Source of the DNA: Methanobacterium sp.
GTDB taxonomy: Archaea > Methanobacteriota > Methanobacteria > Methanobacteriales > Methanobacteriaceae
Length of the DNA stretch: 64,000 bases
Direction of reading: 5' to 3'
Assembly: GCF_016217785.1 (NCBI RefSeq)
Contig: NZ_JACRGA010000023.1
Span: 66,103-130,102, forward strand
The notes under the pieces were generated by a model. It did no database searches. It was not told the DNA's origin and saw only the letters and a program-made list of their open reading frames with translations. The position numbers were made by a program, and so were the translations under genes. Numbering within the stretch: the first letter of the stretch is position 1; each line of letters starts with the position of its first letter. Positions 59,593 through 64,000 of this stretch are shown one piece after another.

Positions 59593-60015
59593 ATGGTAAG
59601 TGTTGGGGCTGTGGTTGAAGGTTTTATTTTGGCAATTATATTTACGGTAGTTTTAGCAATTTTGGGTGTTGGATCAGTTCTGGGATTGCCGGTGGCCCTG
59701 TTTGGTTTTCTAATAGCAGGTATAATAGTTGGTTACATCTCATATGGGGACATTGTTGATGGAACGATTAATGGAGCACTTATGGGTGTTGCCGGTGCAA
59801 TAATATTGTGGCTTCTTAGTTTATTCAAAGGTCAAATTGCTGCATTTTCTGCCCAATTATCAACTTATGTCCCATTAAACTCACCGCAAGAAATAATAAT
59901 TGTAATAGTTGTGGGTGCAATAGGTGGTGCAGTTGGCTCATTAATACTAAGATTCAATCGAAGAAACCGAAGATACGATGAAGATCAAAGAGATGAGGTA
60001 GATAGAAGGGACTGA
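59593..60015 (+). CDS. DUF5518-like membrane protein
   Basis: A 140-residue protein with four Gly/Ala/Val-rich membrane helices (about 5-28, 33-52, 60-78, 100-125) and a highly charged C-terminal tail (R-R-N-R-R-Y-D-E-D-Q-R-D-E). The pattern resembles archaeal DUF5518 proteins. It follows Hsp20 by about 30 bases and overlaps no other gene. ATG 59593 is preferred since the frame-opening ATG at 59584 abuts the poly-G ribosome binding site. Confidence 0.75.
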   Translation: MVSVGAVVEGFILAIIFTVVLAILGVGSVLGLPVALFGFLIAGIIVGYISYGDIVDGTINGALMGVAGAIILWLLSLFKGQIAAFSAQLSTYVPLNSPQEIIIVIVVGAIGGAVGSLILRFNRRNRRYDEDQRDEVDRRD

Positions 60016-60035
60016 GACGAGTAAAGGTGATCTAC

Positions 60036-61487
60036 ATGAATAAAGAAATTGATGTGATGCTCATAAACCCTTACGATGAGAATGCATTGAAAAATGCGCT
60101 TGGTTTCATAGCCCCTCCTATGAATCTGATGTACCTGGCGTCATCACTGGAGAAAGAATCTTACTCTGTTAAAATAGTAGATGATGATTTCCTCCAAAAG
60201 GGCTACAAACATGTGTCTGAGATGGCAGAAAAGCTCAATCCACAAGTAGTAGCAGTTACAGCCACCACATCCACAATAAACAGCGCACTTAAATACTTGG
60301 AAATGGTAAAGAATACCCTCCCTAATTCTTTAACTGTAATAGGTGGTCCACATACTACTTTCATGCCTTTTGAAACTTTAAAAGATTCTGAGGCCCTTGA
60401 TGTGGTTGTTATGGGTGAGGGTGAGAAGACCATGGTTGACATAGCAGCCCAATCCTCCTCAGAAAGCATTCCCGATCTGAAAGAGGTTAAGGGAATTGTT
60501 TTCAGGGATCCAAACACTAGAAGTTTAAAATCTACACCCGATAGGCCTTTAATAAAGGATCTTGACTCATTACCTTTCCCAGCCAGACATCTTGTTCCCT
60601 TTAAATCCTATGGTGTCTCCAAAGAACAAACTGGTGGAATAATAACCAGTAGAGGTTGTGTTTATTCCTGTAATTACTGTTCATCCTCACTTATCATGGG
60701 TAAAAAGTTCCGATGGCGCAGCCCAGACAACGTGGTGGACGAAATAGAAGAATTAATAGATAACTACCAGATAAGAGACATAGGTTTCATGGATGACACA
60801 TTCATGCTCAATAAAAGAAGGGCTAATGATATTGCCAATGAAATCAAAGCCAGAGGCATGGATTTGAGCTTCGTGGCATCTTCCCGTGTTGACAGGGTAG
60901 ACCCGGAGTTACTTCAAAATCTTAAAAATTCAGGAATGCAAACAATATATTACGGTGTTGAATCAGGGTCACAGCGTATCTTAGACATAATGAAAAAAGG
61001 CATAACCCTCAAAAACGCCGAAAATGCTGTTAAAATTGCAAAAGATGCAGGTTTAGAAGTTTTAACCTCCTTTATATTAGGATATCCTGGAGAAACCAAA
61101 GATGACATGAATAAGACCATTGATTTTTCAACTAAACTTGATTCAGACTACTGCCAATACTCCATACTAACACCATTTCCTGGAACACCAGTCTACAATG
61201 AACTTCTGGAAAAAAATTTAATAGACAATGATGACTGGAATGAATACACAGTACTAAAGCCAGTTTTGAAATACGATGAAATGGGTTTAAACAAGAAAAT
61301 GGTGGAAAGGAAACTGGCCATAGCCTATTTGAAATATTACGCAAGGCCAAAATATCTCATGAACCATAGGCATATGTTCAAGGTTATGTTTAATACAGTT
61401 ATTCGGAGTTTTATACTCCCAAAACTCATGGGGGGCACTGGTAAAGGTTGGTACCAAAACCTGGACAACAATAATTCGTCAAAGTAG
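60036..61487 (+). CDS. B12-binding radical SAM enzyme
   Basis: A 483-residue class B-type radical SAM protein. The N-terminal cobalamin-binding Rossmann domain (about 5-145) contains V-I-G-G-P-H-T-T and V-V-M-G-E-G-E. The radical SAM core starts at S-R-G-C-V-Y-S-C-N-Y-C (C-x3-C-x2-C, about 205) and includes F-M-D-D-T-F and Y-Y-G-V-E-S-G-S. Members methylate or rearrange unactivated carbons in lipids and cofactors. The C-terminal basic/aromatic part is typical of the BchE/hopanoid-type branch. The substrate is unknown. Start ATG after GGTGATC. Confidence 0.88.
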   Translation: MNKEIDVMLINPYDENALKNALGFIAPPMNLMYLASSLEKESYSVKIVDDDFLQKGYKHVSEMAEKLNPQVVAVTATTSTINSALKYLEMVKNTLPNSLTVIGGPHTTFMPFETLKDSEALDVVVMGEGEKTMVDIAAQSSSESIPDLKEVKGIVFRDPNTRSLKSTPDRPLIKDLDSLPFPARHLVPFKSYGVSKEQTGGIITSRGCVYSCNYCSSSLIMGKKFRWRSPDNVVDEIEELIDNYQIRDIGFMDDTFMLNKRRANDIANEIKARGMDLSFVASSRVDRVDPELLQNLKNSGMQTIYYGVESGSQRILDIMKKGITLKNAENAVKIAKDAGLEVLTSFILGYPGETKDDMNKTIDFSTKLDSDYCQYSILTPFPGTPVYNELLEKNLIDNDDWNEYTVLKPVLKYDEMGLNKKMVERKLAIAYLKYYARPKYLMNHRHMFKVMFNTVIRSFILPKLMGGTGKGWYQNLDNNNSSK

Positions 61488-61540
61488 ATAAAAATTACAA
61501 TTATTATGAATTAGAATTTAAAACCTATTGGAGGGATTCT

Positions 61541-61687
61541 ATGAGTGAAAAAACAAGTGAAATGAAAGGAAAAGCCAAGGAAATGAAAGGAGAAATTAAA
61601 GGGAAAGCTAAGGAGATGGAAGGAGAAATTAAAGGAAAGGCTAAAGAAGCTGAAGGAAAAATAAAAGGTAAAATTAAGAAATTATGA
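61541..61687 (+). CDS. CsbD-like small repetitive protein
   Basis: A 48-residue protein made of four imperfect K-G-K-A-K-E-x-E-G repeats ending K-I-K-G-K-I-K-K-L. It is composed almost only of Lys, Glu, Gly, Met and Ala, like CsbD/YjbJ stress proteins. GGAGGG lies five bases before the ATG. It closes the stress-type cluster that starts with the PRC-barrel gene. Shorter than typical CsbD (~60 residues). Confidence 0.8.
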   Translation: MSEKTSEMKGKAKEMKGEIKGKAKEMEGEIKGKAKEAEGKIKGKIKKL

Positions 61688-61759
61688 AATCGATGATATT
61701 TATTTCCATCAATCTTTTTTTAATATAAAAATAAAATTCATAATCATTATAAAAAAGTT

Positions 61760-61975
61760 TCAATGTCTACGATAGTCCTTTGAACGGTTAAAGGTTTTTT
61801 TCATTTCTCCATAAAACGAAATATCTCTGGCATATATACTAACTTTACGATCTATGACATCATGCTGCTTAACTGTTCATTAATAGCTTGGTCAATCAAT
61901 TCAGAGAAGCTACCTAAACCAAAAAATGAATAATGGACAGCTAAACGTGGAAAGAATATCAACACCCAATAACTT
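61760..61975 (-). pseudogene. Decayed coding remnant, unknown family
   Basis: On the minus strand one frame reads F-F-G-L-G-S-F-S-E-L-I-D-Q-A-I-N-E-Q-L and then stops. A frame shifted by one continues I-D-R-K-V-S-I-Y-A-R-D-I-S-F-Y-G-E-M and ends K-D-Y-R-R-H-stop at 61760. Together they look like the C-terminal part of a lost gene, possibly a transposase, with one frameshift. No start codon or ribosome binding site remains. Confidence 0.4.
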
Positions 61976-61991
61976 TACAGTTCCATTATTG

Positions 61992-62213
61992 TTAAAAAAG
62001 TAAATAAACTGAAAGGGCCAGTGTTCCATGGGTTATTCCCAGTATTAAAGAAAGTCCTGCCATGGTTGGATGTATTTTAAATGGTATTTTTTTCCCTTTA
62101 TAGATCATTAACCCGATTGTTGCGGTTATAATAAAAGAAAGAAGAGTTACAATTCCCAGATAAAGAATTAATGGTTTTCCGAGAATTGGATAGTAAGCTA
62201 TGCTGCTTAACAT
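61992..62213 (-). CDS. Small membrane protein beside the cupredoxin gene
   Basis: A 73-residue protein with two hydrophobic helices (about 15-37 and 52-72) and P-T-M-A-G-L-S-L-I-L-G-I-T-H-G between. His in I-H-P and T-H-G could face a haem or metal, but nothing proves it. GGAG lies nine bases before ATG. The blue-copper lipoprotein gene is 20 bases upstream on the same strand, so an operon is likely. Confidence 0.7.
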   Translation of the reverse strand: MLSSIAYYPILGKPLILYLGIVTLLSFIITATIGLMIYKGKKIPFKIHPTMAGLSLILGITHGTLALSVYLLF

Positions 62214-62233
62214 AAGATTTTTCTCCTAATATT

Positions 62234-62590
62234 TTACTGTACAATGATAGTTCCTTTCATGGAGGTGTGCGTTGTGCAGTGGTAAGGATAATTTCCTGTT
62301 TGGTTGAATGTGTAACTGTAACTGTCTCCATTGTTAAGGTCGCCGCTTGCAAATACTCCGGTATCACTGGCAACTGGATGGTTGGTTGAATCTTTATTAG
62401 TCCAAGTGACTGTGGTGCCTGCTTTAACAGTGAGAGTGGATGGATTAAAGGCAAAATTCTGGATGCTAACACTGTTTCCAGTGGAGTTACTGCTGCTGTT
62501 ATTCCCGGTAGAGTTCTCGCTGGTGCAGCCTGAAAGGGCAACAATGGCTACAATTCCAAAGATCATGAAAATTAGATATTCATCTTTCAT
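62234..62590 (-). CDS. Cupredoxin-domain lipoprotein (plastocyanin/amicyanin-like)
   Basis: A 118-residue exported protein. A lipobox-like L-S-G-C follows a hydrophobic signal (Cys about 22). An Asn/Ser-rich linker leads to a cupredoxin domain (about 38-118). Type-1 copper ligands are in place: His in T-N-H-P-V, then Cys, His and Met in Y-P-Y-H-C-T-T-H-T-S-M-K-G. It probably carries electrons or binds copper at the cell surface. Start ATG after GGGGG. It is co-directional with the small membrane protein downstream. Confidence 0.9.
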   Translation of the reverse strand: MKDEYLIFMIFGIVAIVALSGCTSENSTGNNSSSNSTGNSVSIQNFAFNPSTLTVKAGTTVTWTNKDSTNHPVASDTGVFASGDLNNGDSYSYTFNQTGNYPYHCTTHTSMKGTIIVQ

Positions 62591-62734
62591 TATTTATAAC
62601 CCCCTAAATTAAATATTATTTATTATATTATAGGGTGTAATTTAATAAATTTTTTCAAAAACAGGGATTTTATTAAATAAAAAAAATAATCCATAAATCA
62701 TGTGGTGAATTCAGGATTTCATCATGATATGGAT

Positions 62735-62977
62735 TTAACCTTCAATTTTGTCCACGCTGAGAAAACCGTAACTATCCACCAGTTCTTTAAATTCATCAGT
62801 AACTGATGCAGCTTCTAAAGCTCTTTCAATATCTTTGAGTATGTTAGCATCTCTGAGTTTAGCTTCAACATCAGAGTAATCCTTTTTAAGGATGATGGCT
62901 ACTGCGATTTTTTCATCTTCGAATTTGCAAATCTTATGACCGTTTATATCCGTTGATAAATTTATTTTTCCATCCAT
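62735..62977 (-). CDS. Small conserved protein, unknown
   Basis: An 80-residue soluble protein: an N-terminal beta hairpin (I-N-L-S-T-D-I-N-G-H-K-I-C-K-F), then two helices rich in Lys, Glu and Ala (D-V-E-A-K-L-R-D-A-N-I-L-K-D-I-E-R-A-L-E-A-A). GGTGG lies just before ATG. Family not recognised. Confidence 0.7.
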   Translation of the reverse strand: MDGKINLSTDINGHKICKFEDEKIAVAIILKKDYSDVEAKLRDANILKDIERALEAASVTDEFKELVDSYGFLSVDKIEG

Positions 62978-63185
62978 TATACCACCTGTTCTCTTTTTAT
63001 GAACTGTTTTACACTTGAAGTGTATGTCTAATTTATGTTCATTTTAGTAGTATCATTATTATTTTTCTTTTTTTATCATATAATTTGATGGTTTTGATTG
63101 TTAATAACTAATCCTTCGATCAAACAAATTAAATTTAATGTGATTTAAGATGTTTTAATGACAATATAATGAGTGGGTGAAATAT

Positions 63186-63645
63186 ATGGGTGAAGATATT
63201 ACCACTGTGGTCATAGTCACATGAAGATTAAAAGAGGGAAAGACCTATGATGATTTCCGCAAGGCATGGATCATACCATCGGTTTCGGAGCCAGTAACAA
63301 AATGTACACAATAGTTAACGCCTTTGATGAACGGGAAATAATTGTTATCGGGTTCACAGATATGGATCGGGATGCAGATCCCATGTCAGTGCTGTGTATT
63401 GATGTTAAAGAAAGACTGGCCAACCCCCTGGATAAGGTTATAGAACCAGAGATAGGAAGGGCCTTCGGAATTCTAATCTCTGAAGATGACTTTTCAAGGA
63501 GGGAACTATTGATTATAAACCGTCAACTGTGTGTGGGAAAGAAACCAATATAGAAGAGATTATGGAAGGGTTAAAACTGGTTAAACAGGCTATTATTAAG
63601 GCATTTCGAGAGAGGGATGTTGCTGGAAAAGGGAGTAGATCATAA
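63186..63645 (+). pseudogene. Broken gene with one nonsense codon and two frameshifts
   Basis: ATG 63186 opens M-G-E-D-I-T-T-V-V-I-V-T-stop. The same frame continues after the TGA as R-L-K-E-G-K-T-Y-D-D-F-R-K-A-W. The reading then shifts (63266 onward): H-T-I-G-F-G-A-S-N-K-M-Y-T-I-V-N-A-F-D-E-R-E-I ... I-G-R-A-F-G-I-L-I. Near 63500 it shifts again to I-D-Y-K-P-S-T-V-C and K-E-T-N-I-E-E-I-M-E-G-L, ending at TAA 63645. A single ~150-residue protein is evident across three frames. I do not recognise a named family. It sits just upstream of mer. Confidence 0.8.
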
Positions 63646-63799
63646 TACAAGGATTAATCCCATTTGAACTCTTAATCCAGCAGGACTCACTACTAATATT
63701 AACCTCTTTTTTTTTAATTGAAATGATATTTTTTTAAACTTGAATTTTACATTACAATATATTTAAAAAGTTATATTTTGTTAAATATTGTAAATCATT

Positions 63800-63810
63800 T
63801 TATATACTAT
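63800..63810 (+). promoter_or_regulatory. TATA box of mer
   Basis: TTTTATATACT about 38 bases before the mer ATG is a good archaeal TATA box. With a 25-base offset, transcription would start near 63828, just before the GAGGTGG ribosome binding site. Confidence 0.55.
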
Positions 63811-63841
63811 GAGTTACATATTATCCTACAGAGGTGGTATT

Positions 63842-64000
<159 letters not shown>

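Overview
The window is a low-GC archaeal chromosome segment from a hydrogenotrophic methanogen of the Methanobacteriaceae, most likely Methanobacterium. The evidence is the 5' end of mer (F420-dependent methylene-H4MPT reductase) at the right edge, cofH for coenzyme F420, archaeal ABCE1, aRNase J and NucS, a MTH538-type TIR protein, PAS-rich cytosolic histidine kinases, and Methanobacterium-style beta-helix/DUF11 surface adhesins. Shine-Dalgarno (SD) sites matching AGGAGGTGATCC are common. I saw no tRNA, rRNA or CRISPR array.

Layout. 1-8 kb: a HEAT-repeat protein, a Ca2+/Na+ exchanger operon with two universal stress proteins, a SulP permease, ABCE1 and RNase J. 8-9.3 kb: a long AT-rich gap with a decayed gene. 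9.3-24.7 kb: a TetR regulator with a tandem palindromic operator and its membrane-protein partner, then HIT, ZIP, MFS, an M48 protease, NucS, a MoxR/VWA pair, an M14-like membrane protein, a TRAM protein, and a stand-alone B12-binding protein with a CarH-type W-x9-EH motif followed by a soluble histidine kinase. 25-27.7 kb: a multi-PAS kinase and DUF488. 28-43 kb: an array of four large surface proteins on the minus strand, broken up by two orphan C-terminal anchors, 3'-end remnants of a TIR gene, a TetR gene between direct repeats, and a 5TM-LYT/SpoIIE-like sensor. 43-54 kb: the intact TIR gene, an M14-like exoprotein, an amidohydrolase, a HEAT protein, a PAS/GAF kinase with a response regulator, a split small secreted-protein gene, NudC-like Nudix hydrolase and CofH. 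54-58 kb: a fifth adhesin with four near-identical DUF11 repeats. 58.7-61.7 kb: a stress-type cluster (PRC-barrel, Hsp20, membrane protein, B12 radical SAM, CsbD-like). 62-64 kb: a blue-copper lipoprotein, a pseudogene, and mer.

Main observations. (1) None of the five adhesin genes has ATG at the position set by its consensus SD. The codons there are TTG, ATA, ATA, ATA and ATT. For two of the genes no ATG/GTG/TTG exists between the upstream in-frame stop and the signal peptide, so initiation at ATA looks obligatory. The MoxR ATPase gene similarly has only ATC. (2) The adhesins end in a shared anchor (Q-x-T-G-x-P, hydrophobic helix, basic tail) followed directly by a conserved hairpin; this module also occurs as two orphan copies. 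(3) The adhesin array carries repeated remnants of the TIR-gene 3' end, implying an ancestral adhesin-TIR tandem unit. (4) A probable B12 light or redox sensor is paired with a histidine kinase in a methanogen. Several genes are frame-broken; some breaks sit at homopolymers, where sequencing error is an alternative.
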